From Paracoccaceae bacterium (GTDB taxonomy: Bacteria; Pseudomonadota; Alphaproteobacteria; Rhodobacterales; Rhodobacteraceae), in assembly GCA_018647275.1 (NCBI GenBank), contig JABGTH010000352.1, positions 1 to 9,669 on the forward strand: a stretch of DNA of 9,669 nt. Direction: 5' to 3'. The position numbers and the translations under genes were made by a program. The notes below the pieces were generated by a model that ran no database searches, was not told the DNA's origin, and saw nothing but the letters and a program-made list of their open reading frames with translations. Shown piece after piece: positions 1 to 6,545 of this stretch (position 1 is the first letter of the stretch; each line of letters starts with the position of its first letter).

Positions 1-567
1 ATCACTGCCTATCAGCTGACATCGATGATGACTGGTGTTGTTGAGCGCGGCACAGCGCGTAATACGGTTAACTTGTCGGTCCCAACCGCGGGTAAGACTG
101 GAACAACCAACGACGCCAAAGACGTTTGGTTTGTTGGCTTTACCAAAAATATCGCTGCGGGTTGTTTCATCGGATACGACACACCAAAATCGTTGGGGCG
201 TAGCGCGTCTGGTGGTGGCATGTGTGGGCCTGTGTTCAACACGTTCATGAAGGAATCGACCAAGAAATATGGCGGTGGTGATTTTGTCGTTCCTCCGGGG
301 GGCTTCTTTTTGAAGATCGACCGTTTCACCGGTGCGCGTCTTAGCGAAGATGCAACAGGTGATAACGTTGTTGCAGAGTATTTTCTTGATGGCGAAGAGC
401 CAGTGTTTGGTATCGCCTTTGATGGTGGTTTTGCGATGGGTGCAGATTTGCCATTGTTTGAAGAGGTGGGCGTTACATCCCGCCAAGTGACCACATCTAC
501 CGGCAAGAAAGCCGTCGTGGGGCCAAAAGCCACCTTCGGAACACTCAGTTCTGGTGGGCTTTATTAG
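1..567 (+). CDS. mrcA: Penicillin-binding protein 1A, C-terminal part (5' end outside window)
   Basis: Bifunctional murein glycosyltransferase/transpeptidase of class A, anchored in the inner membrane and acting in the periplasm; only the last 188 codons are present. The frame is open from base 1. It begins ITAYQLTSMMTGVVERGTAR, which matches the stretch before the third catalytic motif of PBP1A transpeptidases. The KTG motif (as KTGTT) lies at bases 94-108, followed by DVWFVGF and FIGYD, both typical of the family. After the transpeptidase core comes a C-terminal tail with PPGGFFLKIDRFTGAR, which I associate with alphaproteobacterial PBP1A. The SxxK and SxN motifs and the glycosyltransferase domain must lie upstream and cannot be checked. 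The gene ends with TAG 104 bases before the prfB start chosen here. Family identity is firm; the symbol (mrcA/ponA) follows from the family. Confidence 0.93.
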   Translation: MTAYQLTSMMTGVVERGTARNTVNLSVPTAGKTGTTNDAKDVWFVGFTKNIAAGCFIGYDTPKSLGRSASGGGMCGPVFNTFMKESTKKYGGGDFVVPPGGFFLKIDRFTGARLSEDATGDNVVAEYFLDGEEPVFGIAFDGGFAMGADLPLFEEVGVTSRQVTTSTGKKAVVGPKATFGTLSSGGLY

Positions 568-580
568 CAATATTGGTTTG

Positions 581-600
581 AGGGAGCGCAAAGCTCTCCT
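581..600 (+). other. Short hairpin just after mrcA
   Basis: AGGGAGC (581-587) can pair with GCTCTCCT (593-600) around the loop GCAAA, with T597 bulged. It starts 14 bases after the mrcA stop. No T-run follows, so it is not a convincing Rho-independent terminator. It could be a weak terminator, a 3'-end processing structure or chance. Confidence 0.25.
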
Positions 601-607
601 TACGCGC

Positions 608-636
608 TTGCTGTGCTTAATGTGCTGCTTTATCAA
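608..636 (+). promoter_or_regulatory. Possible weak sigma-70 promoter for prfB
   Basis: TTGCTG (608-613), a 17-base spacer and TATCAA (631-636) match the -35/-10 consensus at 3 and 4 of 6 positions. A start near 643 would give a leader of about 28 bases before the prfB ATG. The match is weak. Read-through from mrcA is an equally good explanation of prfB expression. Confidence 0.25.
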
Positions 637-670
637 TTCACTTCTATTTAGATCCAAATGCAGGTGCAAC

Positions 671-1792
671 ATGCGCGCAGAAATTCAAAATATCGTCACA
701 GAGATTGAAAAGTCACTGGAGTTGCTCGGGCAACGTTTAGACGTTGAAACCTGTGCATATCGGTTAGAGGAATTCGACGCGCGCGTTGAAGATCCAAACC
801 TGTGGGATGATCCGGATGCTGCGCAAAAGTTGATGCGCGAACGCCAGAACTTGGTCGATTCAATTGTGACTTACGAGGGTATCAAAACTGATCTAAGCGA
901 CAATATCGAATTGATCGAATTGGGCGAGATGGAAGAGGACCAAGAGGTTATTGGTGAAGCTGAAGCTACCTTGAAGACATTGGCCACTACAGCTGCCCAA
1001 AAAGAGCTGGAAGCATTGCTAGATGGCGAAGCCGATGGCAGTGACACTTACCTTGAAATTAACTCGGGTGCTGGCGGAACAGAAAGCTGTGATTGGGCCT
1101 CGATGCTGGCGCGTATGTATGTGCGTTGGGCCGAGAAGAAGGGCTACAAAGTTGAATTGCAGGCTGAGAGCGCCGGCGAGGAGGCAGGAATTAAGTCTGC
1201 GACCTACCGCATTAGTGGGCCAAATGCCTATGGCTGGATGAAGTCGGAATCCGGTGTGCACCGTTTGGTTCGCATTTCACCGTTCGATTCTGCTGCCAAG
1301 CGTCACACGTCTTTCACGTCGGTAGGTGTTTACCCGGTCGTGGATGATAATATCGAAATCGAAGTGAACCCGTCTGATATTCGCATTGATACTTATCGTT
1401 CCTCTGGGGCAGGTGGTCAGCACGTTAACACGACTGACTCAGCTGTTCGGATCACGCACGCGCCAACGGGTATCGTTGTGACCTCATCTGAGAAATCACA
1501 GCACCAAAACCGCGACATTGCTATGAAGGCTTTGAAATCCCGCTTGTATCAAATTGAGATGGATCGTCGCAACGCTGCGGTGAACGAAATGCATGAGAAC
1601 AAAGGCGATGCTGGGTGGGGCAACCAGATTCGCTCGTATGTTCTACAACCATATCAAATGGTTAAGGATTTGCGTACCAACTATGAGACGTCTGATACAA
1701 AAGGTGTGTTGGACGGCAACTTAGATGGATTGATGGGCGCGACCTTGGCTTTGAACGTGTCGGGCAAAAGCCGCGCCGAAGCGCAAAACTAA
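671..1792 (+). CDS. prfB: Peptide chain release factor 2 (RF2)
   Basis: Class I release factor: reads UGA and UAA stop codons in the ribosomal A site and triggers peptide release. The product is 373 aa, the normal RF2 length. The stop-codon recognition motif SPF is present (RISPFDSAAKRHTSF, bases near 1273-1317), where RF1 would have PxT. The catalytic GGQ loop is SSGAGGQHVN near 1402-1431. The N-terminal part is helical and acidic (domain 1), including EDPNLWDDP. ATG 671 is preferred, with AGGTG (662-666) as a weak ribosome binding site four bases upstream. The frame stays open back to GTG 554 inside mrcA, but those 39 codons are Cys-rich and unlike RF2. Unusually, the usual in-frame UGA and +1 frameshift near codon 25 are absent: the codons there are CGT TTA GAC (734-742) and the gene reads through in one frame. 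The serine before GAGGQ replaces the Thr of E. coli K-12. Confidence 0.97.
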   Translation: MRAEIQNIVTEIEKSLELLGQRLDVETCAYRLEEFDARVEDPNLWDDPDAAQKLMRERQNLVDSIVTYEGIKTDLSDNIELIELGEMEEDQEVIGEAEATLKTLATTAAQKELEALLDGEADGSDTYLEINSGAGGTESCDWASMLARMYVRWAEKKGYKVELQAESAGEEAGIKSATYRISGPNAYGWMKSESGVHRLVRISPFDSAAKRHTSFTSVGVYPVVDDNIEIEVNPSDIRIDTYRSSGAGGQHVNTTDSAVRITHAPTGIVVTSSEKSQHQNRDIAMKALKSRLYQIEMDRRNAAVNEMHENKGDAGWGNQIRSYVLQPYQMVKDLRTNYETSDTKGVLDGNLDGLMGATLALNVSGKSRAEAQN

Positions 1793-1802
1793 GTGCTGTG
1801 CG

Positions 1803-1826
1803 ATTGATGTCTAATTAGACGTCAGT
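1803..1826. other. Inverted repeat spanning the prfB/rluE convergent junction
   Basis: ATTGATGTCT (1803-1812) pairs with AGACGTCAGT (1817-1826) around the loop AATT, giving a 10-pair stem with two G-U wobbles in plus-strand RNA. Its inner 12 bases, GTCTAATTAGAC, are a perfect palindrome. It begins 11 bases after the prfB stop and contains the rluE stop codon (1815-1817). In minus-strand RNA the two wobbles become A-C mismatches, so it should be weaker there. No T-tract follows on either side. It may stop or protect the prfB transcript end, but it is not a classical intrinsic terminator. Confidence 0.4.
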
Positions 1827-2363
1827 CCATTTCCCCAAAGCAAGATCACCAAGTTTCCATTCTCCGATCTGGGCACGGATCAACCGCAAGGTTGGGTGTC
1901 CGATGGCCGCTGTCATGCGACGAACCTGACGGTTGCGCCCTTCAGCGATCGTGATGCTGATCCATGTATCTGGCACGGATACGCGGAACCGGACAGGTGG
2001 ATCGCGTTCCCATAGACCATCTGGCTCATCTATTTGCTGCACTTTGGCAGGAGCTGTTTTACCGTCTTTCAGTAGGACACCATTGTTGAGTTTAGCCAAG
2101 CTTGCGCCGCTTGGCGTCCCCTCAACCTGAACCCAATAGGTTTTCGTCATCTTGTTCTTCGGGTCCGAAATTTTGGACTGCAGCGCGCCATTGTCGGTTA
2201 AAACCATCAAGCCCTCGCTGTCACGGTCCAAACGACCTGCTGGATAGACCCGCGGCACGTTGATGTATTTCGACAAAGTTGGGCGAGGAGAACCATCGCT
2301 GCCTTTGTCGGTAAACTGCGACAAGACGCCAAAAGGCTTATTAAAAAGGATAACGCGTGCCAT
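1815..2363 (-). CDS. rluE: 23S rRNA pseudouridine synthase, RluE type
   Basis: Pseudouridine synthase of the RsuA/RluB/E/F family. RluE of E. coli converts U2457 of 23S rRNA to pseudouridine; the same target is inferred here. The 182-aa protein starts directly with the catalytic domain and lacks an N-terminal S4 domain, as in RluE and unlike RsuA or RluB. ILFNKPFGVLSQFTD is near residues 5-19. The catalytic-Asp motif GRLDRDSEGL is at 43-52 with D46 as nucleophile, followed by VLTDNGALQ. EGRNRQVRRM and GHPTLRLIR appear in the C-terminal half. The whole chain, including VQVEGTPS and WKLGDLALGKW, follows E. coli RluE closely as I remember it. The ATG lies one base after the TGA of the acylase gene (TGATATG on the minus strand). 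Its likely binding site, CGGTGA, lies inside the last codons of that gene, pointing to translational coupling. It converges with prfB, 22 bases between stops. Confidence 0.93.
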   Translation of the reverse strand: MARVILFNKPFGVLSQFTDKGSDGSPRPTLSKYINVPRVYPAGRLDRDSEGLMVLTDNGALQSKISDPKNKMTKTYWVQVEGTPSGASLAKLNNGVLLKDGKTAPAKVQQIDEPDGLWERDPPVRFRVSVPDTWISITIAEGRNRQVRRMTAAIGHPTLRLIRAQIGEWKLGDLALGKWTDV

Positions 2364-2364
2364 A

Positions 2365-4830
2365 TCAGTTCACCGGATTTAAGGTGGTGATCCCAACAGG
2401 AGCCCCACGTGCAAGGTCTGTATCAAGAGACATTAAGATGTATTCACCGCGCCGCCAAAGTTGCGCAAGGTCGCCATAATGTCGCGATAGGAAATGACCA
2501 GACTGGCCCGTAGAGGTCACAAATACTGAGCTGTCTGGGTCCGCGAAATCATAGACACCGCGATAACCCGCACCATGAACGTTCTGGAACGGGTTTGGGC
2601 CAGTTCCAGATGTGAGGCCACGATTTAGGGTGTTATCGCCACCCGAAGTCGATTGGCGGATGTTTACGAAATATCGAAGCAAAGGCACGTCGCCCAGTGT
2701 TTCATGGTCGTGGGTTGCCTGATGCGCATCGCCCCAACGTAGGCTTTCGAAGGCTGTACCCCAGTTTTCTGAAATCTCGAGTAGGGCGTCATCGAGCGCG
2801 AGGCGTGCCATGTCTGCACAGGTCTCGACTGGGGCGCTTTGTAGGATATCGCACCATTCAGAGGCACCATTGATATCGCGGAATACCCGTTCGATGAACA
2901 GTGGTTCAACGTGGGTGATTTCAGCAGCCATTGGGCCAAGTTCGTCTTTGATCAAGCGCGATTGTAGCGCGCGGACCCAAGTTGCGTAAATCAAGGGTTC
3001 TGGAAGGTGCTCGTTCATTTCGCCGTTCCAGTTGGCAAGCAACGTCAGGGCACGTTGGCGTTCGCGTTGGATTGTACCCTCTGGAGCGGCTCCGCCTGTG
3101 AACCAGAGCTCTGCACCCATTAACGGTAACAATGCGCGAGCGGTGAAGCTGACGGTGTCCAGCTGTGCCTCAACAAAGCTGTCACGCGTGTGCACTTGGC
3201 GAACTTGCATAAGGCGCTGCCAACGTTGAACCCGCTGAGTGTCACCCCACGTGAATGAGATGTGGTTAGGAAAGGGACGTTCGACGGTTTTGTTATTGGT
3301 GTTCCCAAGCAGACCACCCATGGGTTCGATAAACTCTGGGTTCGACGCATAGGGCATTATGCCATCCCAGTGATTGCTCACAGAACTTCCAAGGCTTGGT
3401 AGCCGGCCCTCACTTTGGTGGTCGGTCTTACGGTTTGGTACGGAGCCGATCGTTTTCATGGCAATCTTGGATTGGTCCGCAACCGTCAGGTTTTGTGCCG
3501 GTGCCATGTGCAGCGATCCTGCGAAAAGCGCATCTTCGACCGTGGTCGATTGCATCAGGCGAATGCTAGCGCTGAGCGTGGTGTCGCTGGGGCTAAGGGC
3601 TGTTGATGACAATGCGGCAACATGCCCTCGAGGGATCACAGCGCGCAGGTTTTGAAAGCTGCCAGGCAGGATAGGCCCATTGTCTGACCACCGCAGCGTG
3701 ACGGTTACGGGGGCTTCGCCTTTGATGTTAATGATGGTGGGTCGAGATTGGAACTTCTTGAACCCCGTTGGAGTGAGGTATTCCTCAGAGTTCTCAGGAT
3801 TTAGTTGCTCAATAACAACGTCTTGATCATCGACATATGCTGTTGTGACACCCCAACCCAATTTTGCACTTCGGCCTGACCAGATTGATGGGATGCCCGG
3901 TACTGTGGCACCGATGACACCTCCAAGCTGCAACTCTAGACGGGCAAGATACCAGATTGAGGGCGCAGTGAAGGTCATGTGAGGATCGTTGGCCAGCAAC
4001 GTGCCGCCTGTTGCAGAGCGACTTGCGGCTGCTGCCCATGCATTCGAGGCTCCACTGAACCCACGCGCTTTGAAGGGCGACAACGGATGGTTTGGAGTGG
4101 TGTTGGTTGCCATATATTGTGGCGCACCTGGGACCAGGTTGGCGTATTCTGGCAGGCTTGCAACGCCAACGCCGGGTGAATCCGGAAGTATATCATTGAG
4201 GCGGTCGCTGTCTGGGAGTGCGAGTGACATACGTGCACGTAAAACTTCATCAGCCAAATGACTGGATGATTGCAGAGCCACCAATTTGAGGATCGCAAGT
4301 GAGTCTGCGGGGCGCCATGGCGCGAATGGCGTATTGAACAAGAACAGTTCAGGTGCTCCGCGTCCTGATGAGCCGCGATTAATTTGTTGAAACTGGGCAT
4401 TTACGCCCTCAGAGTATGCTTCTAACGCAGCGATGGTTTGTGCGTCTTGAGCAGCAATTGATGAAAGGGCCAATTGATAGATATCGAACCGGCGCATGTA
4501 TGTATCGGTTTCTATTGTAGAACGGCCAAACAGTTCGGATAGCCGTCCCTGCGCGGTGCGTCGCAGCACAATCATCTGCCAAAGACGATCCTGTGCGTGG
4601 GCAAAGCCAAGGCCAAAATAGGCATCATGGTCTGTTTCAGCTAAAATATGCGGCACATTTGCATGATCACGGACGATTTCGATGGGGGCGTTTGGTCCTG
4701 CTAATTCTAGCGTGGCATCGTAATCGGGCAGGGACCGAGATGCTAAATAATATGCTAAAATAGCACCCAATACGATCAACCCAATCAAAGCTGCCGCAAG
4801 CCGTACCAACAATTGAAACACAAGTATCAT
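2365..4830 (-). CDS. Penicillin acylase family Ntn-hydrolase, membrane-anchored
   Basis: Periplasmic amidase precursor of 821 aa in the penicillin/cephalosporin/acyl-homoserine-lactone acylase family, which matures by self-cleavage into two chains. A hydrophobic segment at residues 3-30 looks like an uncleaved anchor or signal. The predicted nucleophile is S262 (codon at 4045-4047) in GFSGASNAWAAAASRSATGG; cleavage between A261 and S262 would leave a beta chain starting SNAW. NDPHM follows at 281-285. The NTNN segment at 510-513, before SFTWGDTQRVQRW, fits the oxyanion-hole Asn region. TGQSGHFLSRHY at 774-785 is the usual C-terminal block. C660 and C671 could form a disulfide. The position often occupied by HGP reads NGP (384-386). 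The substrate cannot be read from sequence; AHL, beta-lactam side chains or another amide are all possible. The ATG is preceded on its strand by GAGGGG, five bases or less away. It is probably the first gene of an operon with rluE. Confidence 0.92.
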   Translation of the reverse strand: MILVFQLLVRLAAALIGLIVLGAILAYYLASRSLPDYDATLELAGPNAPIEIVRDHANVPHILAETDHDAYFGLGFAHAQDRLWQMIVLRRTAQGRLSELFGRSTIETDTYMRRFDIYQLALSSIAAQDAQTIAALEAYSEGVNAQFQQINRGSSGRGAPELFLFNTPFAPWRPADSLAILKLVALQSSSHLADEVLRARMSLALPDSDRLNDILPDSPGVGVASLPEYANLVPGAPQYMATNTTPNHPLSPFKARGFSGASNAWAAAASRSATGGTLLANDPHMTFTAPSIWYLARLELQLGGVIGATVPGIPSIWSGRSAKLGWGVTTAYVDDQDVVIEQLNPENSEEYLTPTGFKKFQSRPTIINIKGEAPVTVTLRWSDNGPILPGSFQNLRAVIPRGHVAALSSTALSPSDTTLSASIRLMQSTTVEDALFAGSLHMAPAQNLTVADQSKIAMKTIGSVPNRKTDHQSEGRLPSLGSSVSNHWDGIMPYASNPEFIEPMGGLLGNTNNKTVERPFPNHISFTWGDTQRVQRWQRLMQVRQVHTRDSFVEAQLDTVSFTARALLPLMGAELWFTGGAAPEGTIQRERQRALTLLANWNGEMNEHLPEPLIYATWVRALQSRLIKDELGPMAAEITHVEPLFIERVFRDINGASEWCDILQSAPVETCADMARLALDDALLEISENWGTAFESLRWGDAHQATHDHETLGDVPLLRYFVNIRQSTSGGDNTLNRGLTSGTGPNPFQNVHGAGYRGVYDFADPDSSVFVTSTGQSGHFLSRHYGDLAQLWRRGEYILMSLDTDLARGAPVGITTLNPVN

Positions 4831-4845
4831 TGCGCCCCTCGCGTG

Positions 4846-4874
4846 TTGACCCCTTTGGTATGACTGTTAGGTAT
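4846..4874 (+). promoter_or_regulatory. Possible promoter of the dehydrogenase gene
   Basis: TTGACC (4846-4851) matches five of six -35 positions. A 16-base spacer leads to TAGGTAT (4868-4874) as a candidate -10. The -10 is poor against the E. coli consensus, but the same arrangement (TTGAC plus one base, 16 bases, TAGGT) recurs before mfd. The 84-bp divergent region 4831-4914 must also carry the acylase promoter, for which I see no clear candidate. Confidence 0.4.
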
Positions 4875-4914
4875 GGATCAAGTTGAAAGCAACACCACAT
4901 CATGAGGAAACAAC

Positions 4915-5775
4915 ATGACTAAGCTAGCATTTTTAGGTTTGGGCGTCATGGGCGCACCAATGGCAGGGCATTTACAGGGCGCGGGCCATGATGTGACTGT
5001 CTTTAATCGAACGGAATCCAAAGCAAAGGCATGGGCGCAAAAGTACAGCGGTGCAGCGGGCACGACGCCGCGCGAAGCAGCATTGGGTGCTGATTTTGTT
5101 ATGGCCTGTGTGGGCAATGACGATGATCTGCGCTCGGTCTGTTTGGGTGCAGATGGTGCATTTTCGGGGATGTCTAAAGGGTCTGTGTTCGTGGATCACA
5201 CGACGGTTTCAGCAAAGGTGACCGCTGAGCTGTATGCTGCTGCCGCTGAGGTGGGAATATCCTTTATCGACGCCCCAATTTCAGGCGGTCAAGCAGGGGC
5301 TGAGAACGCCGTGCTGTCTATTATGTGCGGCGCTGATGAAGATGCATTTGATAGCGCACTTCCTATCATGGAGGTCTATTCCAAGATTTGCCGTCGCATT
5401 GGTGCATCTGGGGCAGGCCAAATGACCAAGATGTGTAATCAGATTGCGATTGCTGGGTTGGTTCAGGGACTGTCTGAGGCGCTGCACTTTGCGCAAAAAG
5501 CGGGTCTGGATGGTCGCGCTGTTGTTGAGGTGATCAGCCAAGGTGCAGCTGGCAGCTGGCAAATGGCCAATCGCAACGAGACGATGCTGGATGACCACTT
5601 TGATCACGGATTTGCAGTGGATTGGATGCGCAAGGATTTGGGCATTTGTCTAAGCACAGCTAATGAAATTGATGCGTCTTTGCCGATTACGGCATTGGTT
5701 GATCAATTCTATAAAGATGTTCAGAAAATGGGTGGCGGCCGCTGGGACACCTCAAGCCTGATCAAACGTCTCTAA
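4915..5775 (+). CDS. NAD(P)-dependent beta-hydroxyacid dehydrogenase family oxidoreductase
   Basis: Cytosolic 286-aa reductase of the 3-hydroxyisobutyrate dehydrogenase / tartronate semialdehyde reductase (GarR) / glyoxylate-succinic semialdehyde reductase family, interconverting short beta-hydroxyacids and their oxo forms. The Rossmann domain opens with GLGVMG (8-13). N31-R32 after the second strand, where NAD-specific members carry an acidic residue, suggests NADP(H). The substrate-binding motif DAPISGG is at 119-125. The catalytic lysine is K172 in GAGQMTKMCNQ. MRKDLGI (238-244) supplies a second conserved lysine, K240. The start is well placed: GAGGAAA at 4904-4910 lies four bases before the ATG (core GAGG seven bases before). 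It is monocistronic, between a divergent region and a strong terminator. The exact substrate is unknown. The window holds no valine-catabolism or glycerate genes that would favour mmsB or glxR, so no symbol is given. Confidence 0.92.
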   Translation: MTKLAFLGLGVMGAPMAGHLQGAGHDVTVFNRTESKAKAWAQKYSGAAGTTPREAALGADFVMACVGNDDDLRSVCLGADGAFSGMSKGSVFVDHTTVSAKVTAELYAAAAEVGISFIDAPISGGQAGAENAVLSIMCGADEDAFDSALPIMEVYSKICRRIGASGAGQMTKMCNQIAIAGLVQGLSEALHFAQKAGLDGRAVVEVISQGAAGSWQMANRNETMLDDHFDHGFAVDWMRKDLGICLSTANEIDASLPITALVDQFYKDVQKMGGGRWDTSSLIKRL

Positions 5776-5810
5776 GCATCGATTGCTAAATTTTGGATGA
5801 TCGAAACGAA

Positions 5811-5854
5811 AAAAAAGGGGCCGCCAACTGTCAAAAGTTTGCGGCCTCTTTTTG
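5811..5854. terminator. Bidirectional Rho-independent terminator
   Basis: GGCCGC (5819-5824) pairs with GCGGCC (5841-5846). After one C/T mismatch the stem continues with AAC/GTT (5826-5828 with 5837-5839), leaving an eight-base loop. On the plus strand the stem is followed by TCTTTTTTG; on the minus strand the flanking A-run (about 5808-5816) becomes a T-run. The A-run and T-run also pair and lengthen the stem. It lies between the convergent dehydrogenase (stop 5775) and SYLF gene (stop 5873) and should end both transcripts. Confidence 0.9.
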
Positions 5855-5872
5855 TAAATTTTTATTTTATGC

Positions 5873-6439
5873 TTACGGAATGATCCGCGAATATTTTGTT
5901 CCCTCTAGGGTCGCGCCGAGACGCAAACCTGCACGTCCAAAAACAGCGGCTAGGACAGGGGACAAAATTGTTGTCGTGTCGGCTGCCAAGCTGTCACCTC
6001 TTGAGTTTATAACATATTCCAGATCAGCACCTGCAGCCCAGCCACGTGAACGGCGGAAATCATTAAGTGATTGATCGGTCATGAAAAACAGGACGTGCGC
6101 ATATTGTTGTGCGCCAATTTGTAACCCGCCAGACGCCTTGGTCACCGAATAATAATCAACGCTGGTATTACCCACCAAAAGCGCGCCACGCCCATAAGCG
6201 CCGCCAAAGCCTAAACCAGCTTCGGTTACTAGTGGCATAACCAACATACCGTTGGATTTGTTCGCCAAATCAATAGTGTTGGGATAATTGCGGTACATTT
6301 CAGTCAATGTTGCTTGAACCCGTGCATCAATGGTCGCGGCACCGCGCCCACCAACACCATTGCCACAAGCTGCTACAGCTGTGGTTGTTGCCAAAGCGCC
6401 AAGCGCGAATGCGCGGCGCGAGAAGTTTGTATTGGTCAT
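5873..6439 (-). CDS. SYLF (Ysc84) domain lipoprotein with Tat-type signal
   Basis: A 188-aa exported protein with the SYLF/Ysc84 lipid-binding fold. Eukaryotic members bind phosphoinositides; the role of bacterial members is poorly defined. The N-terminus has a twin-arginine motif, SRRAFAL (7-13), a short hydrophobic stretch and the lipobox VAAC (22-25), so it is probably a Tat-exported lipoprotein lipidated at C25. The domain covers about 38-188: an initial helix with TLTEMYRNYP, then KSNGMLVMP, GLGFGGAYGRGALLV (75-89), ASGGLQIGAQQYAHVLFF (102-119) and the closing GLRLGATLEGTKYSRI. The glycine-rich strands are diagnostic of the family. ATG 6439 has AGGCGA six bases upstream on its strand, a modest binding site. 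It has its own promoter candidate in the 106-bp gap after hemB, and it ends at the shared terminator. Confidence 0.9.
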   Translation of the reverse strand: MTNTNFSRRAFALGALATTTAVAACGNGVGGRGAATIDARVQATLTEMYRNYPNTIDLANKSNGMLVMPLVTEAGLGFGGAYGRGALLVGNTSVDYYSVTKASGGLQIGAQQYAHVLFFMTDQSLNDFRRSRGWAAGADLEYVINSRGDSLAADTTTILSPVLAAVFGRAGLRLGATLEGTKYSRIIP

Positions 6440-6469
6440 GTTAATCGCCTGTAATTTTAATACTGCTCG

Positions 6470-6482
6470 CCGGATTATCCGG
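6470..6482. repeat. Perfect dyad CCGGATTATCCGG in the SYLF gene leader
   Basis: Five-base arms CCGGA/TCCGG flank TTA. The dyad begins about 12 bases downstream (in the SYLF direction) of the promoter candidate's -10. It would therefore lie in the first transcribed bases: a possible operator or a 5' stem on the mRNA. No T-run follows, so it is unlikely to terminate hemB. Confidence 0.35.
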
Positions 6483-6493
6483 TCTTGATGACA

Positions 6494-6522
6494 GATATAC
6501 GCCTATTGTGGTGCTTTGTCAC
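6494..6522 (-). promoter_or_regulatory. Sigma-70-type promoter for the SYLF lipoprotein gene
   Basis: On the minus strand, GTGACA (6522-6517), a 17-base spacer and TATATC (6499-6494) match the consensus at 5 and 4 of 6 positions with ideal spacing. Transcription would start near 6487, giving a leader of about 48 bases. This supports separate transcription of the SYLF gene from hemB. Confidence 0.55.
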
Positions 6523-6545
6523 GTCGCAAGGACATTTTGGGCAAC

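Noticed and set aside
12..533. Long minus-strand open frame opposite mrcA
   Set aside because: It is antisense to a frame with clear PBP1A motifs, is Pro/Ser/Thr-rich low-information sequence, and matches nothing I know.
554..670. GTG 554 as the true prfB start
   Set aside because: No binding site, overlap with mrcA, and a product N-terminus unlike RF2; ATG 671 gives the normal length.
3975..4400. 141-codon minus-strand frame within the acylase gene
   Set aside because: Same strand but shifted frame inside a gene with strong family motifs; the composition is a typical Cys/His-rich shadow.
5281..5607. 108-codon minus-strand frame inside the dehydrogenase gene
   Set aside because: It lies opposite the catalytic-lysine region of a well-supported gene and shows no domain features.
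5793..6074. Plus-strand frame after the dehydrogenase, possible small basic protein
   Set aside because: It runs through the bidirectional terminator and then antisense to the SYLF gene; there is no binding site and no family likeness.
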